Part shown: in pieces, positions 13,001-24,009 of the stretch | How the letters are laid out: each line of letters starts with the position of its first letter | Numbering within the stretch: position 1 is the first letter of the stretch | Assembly (NCBI GenBank): GCA_024195265.1 | Contig: JAJLRJ010000008.1 | Coordinates: forward strand, 27,497,432-27,561,431 | Length of the DNA: 64,000 nucleotides | Direction of reading: 5' to 3' | Origin: Dendrophyllia cribrosa | Lineage: Eukaryota; Cnidaria; Anthozoa; Scleractinia; Dendrophylliidae | Translations under genes and position numbers: made by a program | The notes under the pieces: generated by a model | Seen by the model: the letters and a program-made list of their open reading frames with translations, nothing else | Database searches by the model: none | Told to the model about the DNA's origin: nothing

Positions 13001-14140
13001 CTCCAGAGTCAAGCCAAGAGCGTCTTCAGCTTCATCGACTGTCTTGAATTTCTTTTTAATGTCACTCAGTAAGCGCTGTCTCACAGCAGAAGCTGTAACA
13101 AAAGAAATACATAAGAAAAATTGCTTCCAACAACAGTCATAATCAAGTCTCTGGAAAGGTTAACCCCTTTCAGTATGAGTCATTACCAAATCACATTATA
13201 TTTTCATGCATAGAAACCAACAGAAACCATTAATGTATCTGTAACTATGGACATTTTCCAGAATATTAAAATAACTGTACAAGAATTAGATTAAAGAGCT
13301 GTGATACAAAACTTGTAAATAATATCATAGTTAAGTGTTTGCAAATTTTTATTGACTTTTTCCATTGGAATAATAAAATTATTGTGTAACTATTCCATGA
13401 AGTTACATGTAGTTAAAAATGTAGTCTTGGTTACAGAAGTCACACTGTAAATGGGGTTGCAACCAAACACCCCCCCCCCCCCCCCCCCCCCATCCCCCCA
13501 ACCACTACCTGTCATTTTGTATCACTCTTCGCACAAAATTCAGCTGATCATTTTAGTGCTTTCCTACCTGAACGAGTACAAGCAGCAGATTTGACTGACT
13601 GATTCAGATAATCAGCTGCTTCTTTCCAGTACACATTCTTTGAACCAAAAGAGGGCCAGTCTCTATCTTCAGACAGCTTTTCTTGATGGAGTGCAACAAA
13701 CTGAACAAGTGCAGTGTCTTCTACCACTGTCCACGGAATTGGCCTTCGTCTTACCGGAGTACTACATTTTAATGGTGAGGCCTTTCTGGCTTTCTTCAAT
13801 AAGGACTGTGCAGCCTATAAAAAATTACACTAATTAAAAATAAGGTAGTATTTGCTGATCAAAAATAAAAACACTCTTTATTTCAACACTGACACATGAC
13901 AACACTATTTAAAAAATTGAAAAAGGAATGGAAAAGGTATGGAAGGCTAATTTCGCATAAGCAAATATATCTTACCCTTTGAGTAGGGCTTTTCACTGTT
14001 GTGTTATTAAGTGAAAAGGTCTCTGAAATAGCCCGTCTTGCTGCAGGTCGTGAAACTGGCGACCCTGTAGGCCGCCGTTTATTGTCAGGCTTTTCTGGCG
14101 AGTCAAATGTGGACACATGGCCACGTTTTAGGCTGTCCAT
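7093..14140 (-). CDS. Unrecognised 1117-residue protein with Myb/SANT-like segment, ten coding exons
   Basis: Coding exons, in order: 14140-13976, 13814-13568, 13092-12464, 12065-11934, 11716-11630, 11481-10764, 9970-9824, 9371-8651, 8082-7855, 7372-7093. All introns are GT-AG and all ten phases join without a stop, giving 3354 coding bases. The N-terminus is basic and Ser/Pro-rich. Residues about 82-127 (PWTVVEDTALVQFV ... YWKEAADYL) resemble a Myb/SANT or MADF-type DNA-binding fold. Residues about 130-700 are helix-rich with no motif I know. The C-terminal third carries a conserved-looking block, HPRAAVTDDLETFYSITHRD then TDLPFYYWTLNERYSEDELP. I believe similar proteins are multicopy in corals, but that is memory, not a search. 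It could be a nuclear regulator or a protein from a large transposon. The intact frame argues for a working gene. Confidence 0.8.
10571..10710. mobile_element. 140-bp MITE in intron 6 of the minus-strand gene
   Basis: Perfect 19-bp inverted ends TTAAAGGCCCACTGTCACC and its complement. TTAA at both tips suggests a TTAA target-site duplication. Related ends are seen at 43206-43663 (AGGGACACTGTCACC). It lies about 50 bases past the donor of coding exon 6 (10764). Confidence 0.85.
13470..13491. repeat. Poly-C tract of 22 bases
   Basis: Uninterrupted C run in intron 2 of the minus-strand gene. Several such runs of 19-37 bases occur in the window. Confidence 0.9.
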
Positions 14141-14157
14141 GACAAACAAAATACAAC

Positions 14158-14850
14158 CCTGAAAACAGATGACAAAATAAACTCGAATTTAATATAAAGA
14201 GAAGCGACGAAAAAAATAACAAAACGGCAATAAAGCAATTAAGAACTAAGTTGGAGAAAGGTTGCAAAGCGTACTTCAAAAGCATTAAACATATTTTCTG
14301 TTGTATTAAATGACGAATAGGAACTGATTTATGACATGACAGCAATTCGCAGCCCGAATTGTGCCACTTGAGTGACACAAAACGACCAAAATTTGTACGT
14401 TAAATTCAGGTCTCCACCGCTCAAACTAGAGAGGTCGAAAGAGGTCAAGTCTCGGTTTCCGAATATTTAACCTTTGTTTTAATCCTACAAAGCTTTAAAA
14501 GACATGAATTTGCATACAACAAAATGAATTTTGAATAAGACTAGAGGCACTCAACTATAAACAGCAAAACAAAGGCCCGCTATTGAAAAAGTGCTCTATT
14601 GTTTGAGATTGATTTTTCACGCTTCACGGCATTTTAGCTACGTATTATAATATTCAATATCATTTCAAAGAAAATTTCAATGATACAATGAAATATCACT
14701 TACCGAAATCACACAGAAGTAGCAGAAAAAGCAGCAGAAAAATCACCGTTTACGTCCATCGTGCTCGCCTTCAGCCCGCCATTTTTCTCAACAGAATGAC
14801 AAAATTTGCACCGAAGCATCATGGGAAGCATGCAAATTCCTCCTTTGGCC
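14158..14850 (-). promoter_or_regulatory. Promoter, 5' UTR exon and UTR intron of the minus-strand gene
   Basis: Read on the minus strand, a Staf-like word at 14836-14816 is followed by an exon ending at 14704 with donor GTAAGT. An acceptor (tctgttttcag) leads into a second UTR piece at 14158, 18 bases before the ATG at 14140. The first UTR exon holds two short upstream open frames, one of 3 codons (ATGGCGGGCTGA) and one of 16 codons (starting ATGGACGTAAAC). The transcription start is inferred, somewhere near 14,800. Confidence 0.5.
14816..14836 (-). promoter_or_regulatory. Second copy of the shared 21-bp promoter word
   Basis: On the minus strand this reads TTGCATGCTTCCCATGATGC with one further matching T before it, identical to the promoter word at about 3405-3424. 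Its 3' flank fits the Staf consensus less well than the copy at 3406. Confidence 0.55.
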
Positions 14851-15310
14851 AGGAGCTTGCTTTAAGCTTACTTTATTATCTTGAAATTGGAAGAAACCAT
14901 CGCTAAAACTTATAGAAGCAAAGAAAAATGAACTAAACAGACAAAATAACGGCTAGAAAAGTCAAAATTTCACAAGAATGGCAAGTTTGATTTCTTGGCC
15001 GCCTGTCAATAAATGAAAGTTCATGAACTGTAATCCACTTTAATCCTTGAAATCCTGCACTTTATCTCCAAACTACTGCTTATGTTTTGCCTCATAGAAA
15101 CCTTTTATTCAACTAAGTTGTATATTTGGTGGCACCTGGCGATGTAACTTGGAAATAATCTAAGCGAAATTTTGGCCTTTCGGCGGGACAGTGTCTCTTT
15201 AAAGGCGATTTGTGCAGATACCTTTAAACTGTAAAACCATTTCTTTTTTTAAAGATGGATTATGTGTCCACCCACTGATTAGTTTTGCTATATGTATCCC
15301 TGTTCTGTAG
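14850..15310. other. No exon seen between the two genes
   Basis: Searched for the synthase exon that should precede the one at 15311 (encoding the end of the FMN domain and linker) and found none. At about 15177-15195 the string GGGACAGTGTCTCTTTAA resembles one end of the TTAAAGGGACACTGTC MITE family; no partner end was found. Confidence 0.45.
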
Positions 15311-18300
15311 GCCTATCCTATATTTGCGGTAAACCAGTGCGATCTGCGACGTTGTCCTCAGTGACAAACTTGCAATCTGTCGATTCAAGGTTAGTTTGAT
15401 TAAATGTAGAGTACTTATGTCTCAGTCACTACGCGATTGATAGCGTGAATACTCATTTTTCGTTTTGTGTATCTAGTCGCTCTACCATTTTAGTCAAGTT
15501 CAAGACAGAGAAGAACAGCGAGCTGCAGTACAAACCCGGTGATCACGTGGCCATTTTCCCCGCCAATCACCCTGAGTTGGTTCAAGCTTTGATTGACAGA
15601 CTGTCCGATGACGTCGATCCAGACTTACCGATTATTGTGGAGGTCTTGCGTGAAGTAAAAGGTAAAAATAGGCTCAGTTTGGGGAGCATGTGTCTACTGC
15701 ACGCTGCTTCATTGTTGTATGTACAGTTAATTCAACTTTTCTTCCTTTCTTCTTGCCAGGTTTTCTTGGCACAACCAAGAAATGGCAGCCATTCAGCCGT
15801 CTTCCTTCCCCGATCACAGTGCGTGAAGCTTTGTCCCGCTACCTGGATATCACAAGTGTCCCGTCGCCTCAGGTCATTAAGTTCCTTGCCGCAATGGTAA
15901 GTTATGCAATTTTCTTACTGGATATGTGGTCAATCAAAATTACGTTGGCCGCTGGACTTCACTCCAACCTCGGTAGTCCGCAAGTGGCGTGTAGTGGTGA
16001 GAGCTCTTGTCTCTCGCCAATTTGACACAGCTTGGAAACCCGAAGTTTTTTGTTGGTTTTTGTCCTTAGTCCAAGGGTAATCCGTTTCTACTCCTCCTTT
16101 AAAAATTAAACAAAACCCGACATTTCAAAACTAACGTTTAAAAATTCAAAATATATCTGGAATTCGATGGATCCACAGTTTTGTCAGTCGTAATTGCTAT
16201 CCTTGTGTAACAAAGTCGATTTTCTAGTTATAATGCTTATTTGTTTGTTTTTAATTAGCCAAACCAACGTAATTAATGAACTTGCTATCCAACCGTGTGT
16301 TGAGATTCTGGAGCCGAGCAAGAGGAGAAATTTGGAATTCTAGAAAACGCCATTCTAATAGCTTATGACCTCTCTCTAAATATTTCATCATGAGCCGGGA
16401 TATAGCGTACCATGGTGTTTCATAAACACAATTATATTGCATGAATTTTACTTACAATATGAAGAAACCCTATAACTTTTCAGCTACCAGTAAATGTGTT
16501 AGTAGCCCGCACTAAATCGTATCTTCATTTTCGTATTTTCTAGGCTGCTGACAAAGAAGATAAAGAAAAACTGGAAGTTATTGGCGAGGTAAGGTTTCTA
16601 TTTTAACCCACTCTTATTTAGGAACAAGTGACGTTGTAGGTCGAAATTCTTCTCCGGGATTAGAATAAATATTTGTTTCATATTCAGTCGCTATTAATTT
16701 GTTTTCTGGGCAAAGGGAGATGGGACCCATTAGAAGTGAAGCGCGCAGCCTGTGCGCCTCCAGTACACTTCTTTCCAATCTGTTTGCTCCGAAACAGAAT
16801 AGTAACTTGTTGCAAGTCTGAGTAACATTATGTGTTCAAACGTAGTAAGCATGTACAGTGCAAACATACTATTTGTTGTTTGTTTGTTTTTTCAAGGATT
16901 CAGGGATAAATGAAAACTATCTACTTCGACGTGCGCGAAGTTTTCCGGCGCTTATCACCGGTTTCAGACTCATTGCGTTATCTGCATTTGTTGTGGTTGG
17001 CTTTGATTTTTGTTTTCCTTCATTTATTAGAAAAAAAATCCATTAATTAATGCTCGGACTACTGTTTTTGTATGTCGACCTTTGTTAGCACATATTTGGG
17101 GTAACGTTTGCCAGTATTATGTGTGATTTCTTGGCTAATATCTTTCTGCAAATTTATATTTTGTCATCCGTTATATTATTGCCCTGCTCAACTTTCTTTT
17201 TTTCCTCAATTTTGTTTCCCTCAGGGCAACAACCGGTACGAGGACTGGAAGTTTGAAAACGAATGTAACATTCTTGAAGTCTTAAAAGATTTCCCTTCTG
17301 TACAAGTTCCTGCAGACCTTCTACTCACTCAAATACCACTGTTGCAGCCGGTAAGTGTGTTTCGCATTTTATAACTTAGAGGGCAAAAAGAAGGCATTTT
17401 CCTTGCGCCATCACTTCACTGAATATACAGTATATGCGGATTTTTGAGGACCAAAAGAAAAAAACTTTGACAGATTTTGCTAAAAGGGACAATATATATA
17501 CATTTAACAGAAGAAAGAATAAGGCTAAAAGAAGTAAAAGAAAGTCATTAAATCGCCAAACGTGCAAGTTAGTTTGAATTCACCATTTGTTGTTGTTATT
17601 AAAGCTGCAAAAACGTCACAACACAGGTACGCTTTAATAAAATTTGCTTTGTTTATTGTCGTAAAGTGTCTTTTATCGATAAATTAGGCTTTGTTCTCTA
17701 GATGTATATAACAGCCAAATATGTCTTTGACATTAGAAATTTATGAGTTGAAAAGTTTTTCTTGTCAGTTTGCGAGAGAGTATTTTCACTTCGGGTAGTT
17801 TAAATCTGAGTGACTCTTAAAAAGTCTGAAAGGTTCCCCTATAATTTTGCCCTCTACATTATAAACAAGTAATCGCATGTTCCCTCGTAAAATTAAGGAT
17901 AAATATCACTTGTGTTATCAGAAGCAATTTCTACAGCTTCTGAAAACACGTGTGATATTAATCCTTAGTTTAACTCAGGCCCATGCGATTACAAATAGAA
18001 AAAATACTTCCGTGCACCAAATACCTTTTAATACTTGTTTTTTTTTTTATCAACAGCGTTTTTACTCCATCTCATCGTCCCCAGACCTCTATCCCGGTGA
18101 AGTTCATCTCACGGTAGCAGTTGTTCAATATGGCAAGAGAGGTGAACAGAAACCACAACTAATTAGAACAATCACATATTTTAGGTACCGTTGGAAATAA
18201 AGATTTTTGTTGGGTAGCTAGGTAACTGTACTCTATTGCCCTTTTTACAAGACCAAGAAGATTACTTTATTGTCCTTCATCAAAAAACACTCTCTGATCC

Positions 18301-21300
18301 ATGTTTCTTTTCAGGAGGTACGGGTCCCATGCATCATGGAGTGTGTTCCACCTGGTTGAACGGCTTAAAGGCTGGTGATGAAGTACCATGTTACATCAGG
18401 CAGTAAGTACAACATACCTTAATCTCGGTCGTTATTGGTGGGTGAGGCGCCTGCGAAGACAGACTATACTGAACCACTGACGATATCAACTGTCCTAAAG
18501 AAGTTGAAGGGGTTGGGAAATGACGCATTAGAAACGCAAAAAAGCTGTGAACAAGAAGCTGTACACAGCTTGAACTCGTGGCGTTTTTAAACTTTTGCAG
18601 TATTGATTACCGAGTGTTTTGAGTGCTTTTACGGAAAAACATAAAACCATGTCTGAAAAGTAAGACTAAATTACACTCACTACATTCAGTAGTCGACATG
18701 CACTTGAAACCACAAACGCTAACTGAAATGGCAAGTTACATAAAACACAAAACTTGCCGAAATAAAAATCCCACAGCAATAAGCGGCGAAAACAATACAC
18801 CTTATTCATAAATGGCGGCGGATTTATTATTCTTTTATATTCATGCTAATCAGCCTACCTAGCCTCATTTTAGAGCAAAAATTCTTTTGAATTTTGGCCG
18901 TGCTGACGAGGCTTGGTAGGCTGATTAGCATCAATATAAAAGAATAATTAATCGGCAGCCATCTATGAATAAGGTCTATAGAGCGTTTTCACTTGACGTC
19001 ATAGCCGCCATATTGGTGTTCCCGTACAAACGAATTTTAATTAACTTCTTTTGTTAGGAACACCAACATGGCTGCCATGGCCTTTGTCATTTGAGTCCCA
19101 CGGGACTGAAGGTCACGTGAGTGAAAACGCTCTATATCGGTCCTCTCCATCCACGAACGCCTTGCATTGTCTTGAAAACATGTACGCTGCATAAATTCTT
19201 CCTTCCGCTTGTCAACTCAACACACGGAGAGATCTTTTCCGCCATCTTGAAATCACGAGCTAGATCACGAGGTCGCGTGACAACCAGTCAGATCAGTGAA
19301 ACTAAAATATGCGTGCATAAATTTGCATGCACTTATGTGACAGGAAAAAAAAGAACTTACGCCACGAGTAATAAGAAAGCAACAATTTGACATCTTAAAA
19401 TGACCACATGAACTGACAATACAACATATGAACTGGACTATGAACATGTTTTTACGCCCAGGTTCTCGAAACTTCAGTCAATGTCAGCAACAACAGTTTT
19501 GTATCGCTTACACTAGCAGATTTAAACCTTGAGTTTTGCAGTATTGTTCTAACTTACTTTTAAACTAACTTGTGAATAAATCCCAAGTTGCGAGCATTTG
19601 CAAATGTGTAGTATTGTACAAAAAAATTGGTCTTTTTTGCTGTACAGTCGAACCTCCATGTGCGACCACCTCTTGTAAGCGACCACCTCTTGTAGGCGAC
19701 CACGTCTTGCTAGCGACCGCCTCTTGTAAGCGACCACCTCTTGTAAGCGACCACCTCTTGTAAGCGACCACCGCTTGTAAGCGACCACCGCTTGTAAGCG
19801 ACCACCGCTTGTAAGCGACCACCTCTTGTAAGCGACCACCTCTTGTAAGCGACCACCTCTTGTAAGCGACCACCTCTTGTAAGCGACCACCTCTTGTTAG
19901 CGACCACCTCTTGTTAGCGACCACCTCTTGTTAGCGACCACCTCTTGTAACCGACTACCTCCCGTAAGCGACTACCTCCCGTAAGCGACCACCTCTTGTA
20001 AGCGACCACCTCTTGTTAGCGACCTTCTCTTGTAACCGACCACCTCTTGTAAGCGACCACCTCTTGTTAGCGACCACCTCATGTAAGCGACCACCTCTTG
20101 TAAGCGACCACCTCTTGTTAGCGACCACCTCTTGTTAGCGACCACCTCTTGTTAGCGACCACCTCTTGTTAGCGACCACCTCTTGTTAGCGACCACCTCC
20201 CGTAAGCGACCACCTCTTGTAAGCGATCACTTTTCCAAAATACCAAATGTCTTCCAGTTGAAGCACAGAAGTCGACACCTCTCGTAAGCGATCCTGACCT
20301 CTCGTATAGTCCAATAAAACGAAAATTTGTGATACAATATTTTGCGCTGATAGGTGCTACGTTGAAATTACTACAGGTTCATGTGATCAGTCAAGGTAAA
20401 GACCATTGTGGTCTGATCTCTCATAAGCGAAGACCTTGGCTTTATATCGCCGACGGGAGGTTTAACTACATTCCAATTCTGATTTTTGTGATAGTCGTGG
20501 CCGTGAAATGTTTATACTATACATACTGCTTGGACCTTAATCAAAATAATAACGCTTGTTTCTTTTCTAGGGCCAATACCTTTCATATGCCTGAAGATGG
20601 CACGGTCCCAATCATCATGGTGGGTCCTGGGACGGGCATAGCTCCGTTCCGCAGTTTTTGGCAACAACGTCAGTTTGACGTCACCAACAAAGCTGCTCCA
20701 AGACCAAGGGTCAATGACGACACACCAAACTCAAGCCCTGTACCAGGGCGACGTAATTTTGCTAGCGGCAATTTATTGGACCCTTCTAACAACAAATGGG
20801 GCTCCATGTTGTTATTTTTCGGATGTAGAGATTCTAAACAAGATTTCATCTACAAGGATGAATTGGCGAAAGCGAAAGACGAGGGCGCTTTGACGGAGGT
20901 CCTGTTAGCTCTTTCTCGCGACCCGCAGCAGCCAAAGGTGAGAGCATAGTTAACAAAAGGCGATAAAGTCAAGAGAGTCCAATCATTTTTTGGGTTAAGT
21001 TCAGTTTTTCAGCTATGGTTTGTTAACGGCTTTTGCTTGATGTACCGGACACACGACAGACAATATTGTTTTCGGCCATTGTTTTCGGGTCTTAGTATTT
21101 TGATGAGGTAGTGTGTCTTGGTAGAGCGCCGGAGTAACGTGCGAGAGGTCGCGGGTTCGAACCCCGGCCGGACCAAAAACCAGGGTCTTACAATAACTGG
21201 TAAGATCATGCTAGCTGTGTGCTCAACATCTGCCTCAGTTTAGATGATCGCGTCATTGGGCGGTGACGTTACGCCGTTGGTCTTGTCTCCTACATTTCTC

Positions 21301-23993
21301 AGTTGTCCTTCCTAGGGGGACGTTAAAGATCCCATAGCACTCTTCTCAGAGAGTAGGGGACGTCCCCGGTGTCTGTGGTCTGGCTTTGTTTAAGTTAAGT
21401 TGGCAAAGTCCCCCGAACAGTGTTGTAAAGAGCGTTTGAGTACCACATAGAAAGTGCGCTATATAAATGTACGTTATGTTTTATTCATTTATCTTTTTCT
21501 TGTTTCTGTTCCATTTGTTTCACGTCATCTGTGTCCGGTACACAAAATAAAAGCCTTATTACTAATGGGATAGCATACTAGATATTTTTCAGTGAAAAGT
21601 TCTCAAATAAACTCACTTTTAATTGTACAAAGTTCGTACGAAACTCACTCCTATGGTGTCCATAGGAGTATTCCAACGGGTGATCTTCCTGTTGTGTGTT
21701 CTCAAATAAACTCACTTTTAATTGTACAAAGTTCGTACGAAACTCACTCCTATGGTGTCCATAGGAGTATTCCAACTTGCTTACTTTTATCGTTTCTTGG
21801 TCAACCAATTTCTATAAAATATTGTAATTTATAAAAGTGGAGAATAACTTGTTTTTCCTTTTTTAATCATGCAGAAATACGTTCAAGACTTGCTGAAGGA
21901 AGAGGCGTTTGACATTTGTGAAAAACTGCTAAGTCAGGCCCACTTCTACGTATGTGGTGATGTGAAAATGGCTGATGATGTTTGTAAGACCCTGCAGGTA
22001 ACTTTATGTGTCACTGAACTTTTCATCATAGCAGTCCAGCACTTGTCCAAATGATATCTGTGATTCGCTAAGAAAACAATAGATCTGTCCCGCTGGGATA
22101 GGGATTATGGATAGGGGCATGGTTCAAGTGATATATCAATTGTATCGTTCGCCAATCACAGACATCGTTTGGACAGCTACGGGGTCGCCCTCTTCGTCCG
22201 CTTCATTATCATTGTCATGGTCATCATCATTGTCATCATTATCGTCATCATCGTCATCACCATTTAAGTCTACACTCAATAATGAGTATTATTACTGAAT
22301 GTAGACTTATATCGTCATCATTATCATCACCATCATCATCATCATCATCATCATCATCAGTAATCGACCTGTTTTAGGCCTATCTCCCTCAATTATTTCT
22401 CTGTCGTCTTTTCTCGTCTCCCTCATCTACCTTTGGGCGCTTATGTAAGGGCATGGCAAAGCCTCATCCACCATCTTCTTTTCACTTGCTCGCTGAATTA
22501 TTAATAGCAGTAAATTTGTCGAACTGGTTCTCTTCTGTGATACTGTGAACGAAATCCTTTATAGGTAAATGACGTGAAAGACGATCTGACTCCAGTTGTG
22601 ATTGCGATAAATTAACCCTGAAAATTTTTCAGGCTTTTCATCGCTCAAGACTAACGAAAACTTCAAGAAACTCCGGACGATTACCACAACACTTCCTAAA
22701 ATTACCCAAAGACTAATGACAAATTTACTCGCGCTTATTTATTCCAAACATATGATTTCCTATGATACGCTTTTTGCCCTTCATTACCAGATAATAACTA
22801 GGTATATGCGCACGTAACCGAGTCGTTGAAATGATTGTTTCCAGTTCAGTTCAGTTTCTGATCACATTGTAATATCGGTGGGTGCCGGAGCTATCATTAA
22901 GGTCCATCACCAGTAGTATCTGTTATGAGTGAGTACACTTCATGGGACCTTGATGTTCAGTGATCTTCCTGTTGTGTGTTAAATTTACTGACAAAGCAAA
23001 AAGCTTGTTACGGGTATTTTAAAAAATCAGAGCAACGCCTGTCTCAAATCTTATGACAGCCCTGGGTGCAAAGTGCGTAACAAACTCTCATTAAGCGTAA
23101 GTTTAATTCTTGACCGAGTGCTATCTTTACCATTCACGGGCCTTGTAAATTAAATTTGTAGACACTTCTCCAAGAGTATGCCGCCATGTCTCAACAAGAA
23201 GCTCAGGAGACAATTGACAAACTGAAGGTAACATTTAAAATACCGATATTATATTCACTTTAAAGCAGTTAATTCCCTTCCGTTTGCCACTTTATCCCCG
23301 ACCTTGGTCCCCCGCCCCCTTCTTTGGTATGCAAAAGACGGCAAACCTCTACCTTTTTTTGAGATTGTGTGCGAGTAGACGTAATCACCAGTTTTGACCA
23401 AAAACGTTTAAATAAGCCTGACTGAGCCCCTGTAGACTCTGGTTCGTTTAGTCGTAATGTTATTGGCTGTGAAGACTCGAAAAACAAAATATCAGCTAAC
23501 ACGGCCGAATTTCCGAAAGATTAGTTTTAAGCTCCATTGTTCTCTTACCAACACCCATTCAGTTTCCTTTTGCAATATCACTACATTATGAAACATAACA
23601 GCTCATGAGCATAGAGCAAACGCGGGAAAACGCGTGCGAGTAAGTCATGATTGGTTTCGGTTTTATTTCTGATTGGTTGAGAAAGTCACGCAAGATTTTA
23701 AGCCAATCAAAAAGTGTAGCAATGCAAAACCAAAGCAATCGCGAAATTACTTTCGACACTTAATTGAAAACTGCTGTTAGGAAATAATCACCAAGGATAA
23801 TTTGTCTTTGATGTTTAAACAACTTCTCCCAACTATGGTAGCACAAGAAAGATAAGGAGACAAGAGGTGAAAAAAATGTTAAATTTCCTTTCAGAGCTCC
23901 GGACGGTATCACGAAGATATATTTGGAGTGACATTGAAGACACGAGAAGTCACCACCCGCGTCCGCTCCGCGGCGAAAAGGTTTGCCTCTTAG
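15311..23993 (+). CDS. NOS: Nitric oxide synthase, C-terminal reductase exons (5' part not in view)
   Basis: Eleven exons join in frame: 15311-15389, 15477-15661, 15760-15896, 16544-16588, 17225-17350, 18057-18141, 18315-18402, 20571-20937, 21875-21997, 23162-23227 and 23895-23993, encoding 465 residues plus a split first codon. The first exon starts in mid-codon at a GT-AG acceptor, so upstream exons are required. The linker matches the NOS stretch before the FAD domain ([14 protein letters not shown]). FAD contacts are [14 protein letters not shown] contacts are [29 protein letters not shown] and [11 protein letters not shown]; the end is [18 protein letters not shown]. This half passes NADPH electrons through FAD toward FMN and heme. 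A roughly 38-residue Pro/Asn-rich insert (residues about 286-323) separates two NADPH-binding segments. The tail after the last conserved block is short, ending at TAG 23991. Oxygenase, calmodulin and FMN domains are not found. Confidence 0.93.
16900..17010. repeat. Copy of a dispersed genomic repeat in a NOS intron
   Basis: Weak match to a repeat better preserved at 23600-23765, 30990-31130 and 32640-32880 (CTGCATTTGTTGTGGTTGGC here, CTGCGTCTGTTGTGGTTGGC at 31141). Family unknown. Confidence 0.35.
18800..18974. mobile_element. 175-bp MITE with about 70-bp arms
   Basis: Arms CCTTATTCATAAATGGCGGC... and ...GCCATCTATGAATAAGG pair over about 70 bases, including GATGCTAATCAGCCTACC. Lies in the NOS intron 18403-20570. 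The outer CCTTATTCA is also seen at the tips of the element at 32170-32639. Confidence 0.85.
18977..19136. mobile_element. 160-bp MITE directly abutting the previous one
   Basis: Complementary ends TATAGAGCGTTTTCACT and AGTGAAAACGCTCTATA, then weaker pairing through GCCGCCATATTGGTGTTCC. It begins two bases after its neighbour, suggesting insertion next to or at the edge of the older element. Confidence 0.85.
19643..20310. repeat. pogo-like MITE end with expanded 17-bp minisatellite
   Basis: Starts TACAGTCGAACCTCC, the terminus typical of pogo/Tigger-type nonautonomous elements. It is followed by about 33 tandem copies of a 17-base unit (AGCGACCACCTCTTGTA with variants ACCGCTTGTA, CTCTTGTTAGC and CTCCCGTAAGC). 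It ends near CTCTCGTATAGTCC. Open frames across it on the minus strand are products of the repeat, not genes. It lies in the same 2.2-kb NOS intron. Confidence 0.8.
21100..21485 (+). repeat. tRNA-headed SINE with LINE-type tail
   Basis: The head holds a B-box (GGTTCGAACCCC at about 21153) and an A-box-like CTTGGTAGAGCGC. The body contains GGGGACGTTAAAGATCCC and AGTAGGGGACGTCCCCGGTG, which look like a conserved SINE central domain. The tail, AGTGCGCTATATAAATGTA, matches the 3' ends of L2-clade LINEs and the SINEs that borrow them. Located in the NOS intron 20938-21874. Confidence 0.75.
21599..21776. repeat. Exact 79-bp direct duplication with 20-bp filler
   Basis: 21599-21677 and 21698-21776 are identical by eye. 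The 20 bases between them (ggg + TGATCTTCCTGTTGTGT...) recur at about 22959-22979 in the next intron. Each copy contains a short palindrome, ACTCCTATGGTGTCCATAGGAGT. Confidence 0.85.
22190..22362. repeat. (TCA)n microsatellite split by a small hairpin
   Basis: TCA/TCG-rich tracts at about 22200-22265 and 22312-22362 flank a 47-base palindrome with ends AAGTCTACA/TGTAGACTT. The hairpin looks like a tiny MITE inserted in the microsatellite. NOS intron 21998-23161. Confidence 0.7.
23600..23765 (-). repeat. Dispersed repeat copy in the last NOS intron
   Basis: Its reverse complement (CGAAAGTAATTTCGCGATTG...ACGCGTTTTCCCGCG) matches 30990-31130 and parts of 32640-32880. Family unknown. Confidence 0.6.
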
Positions 23994-24009
23994 TTACGGT
24001 CATCAGCCC

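Noticed and set aside
1..15310. Search for NOS oxygenase, calmodulin-binding and FMN exons on the plus strand.
   Set aside because: No match to the heme-Cys region, the FMN P-loop or the TFGNGDPP motif was found by eye; short exons could have been missed.
19549..19924. Overlapping minus-strand frames of about 65-120 codons rich in [16 protein letters not shown] repeats.
   Set aside because: They are translations of the 17-bp minisatellite.
19643..20230. Regularly spaced short repeats resembling a CRISPR array.
   Set aside because: Units are contiguous with no unique spacers, and the genome is eukaryotic.
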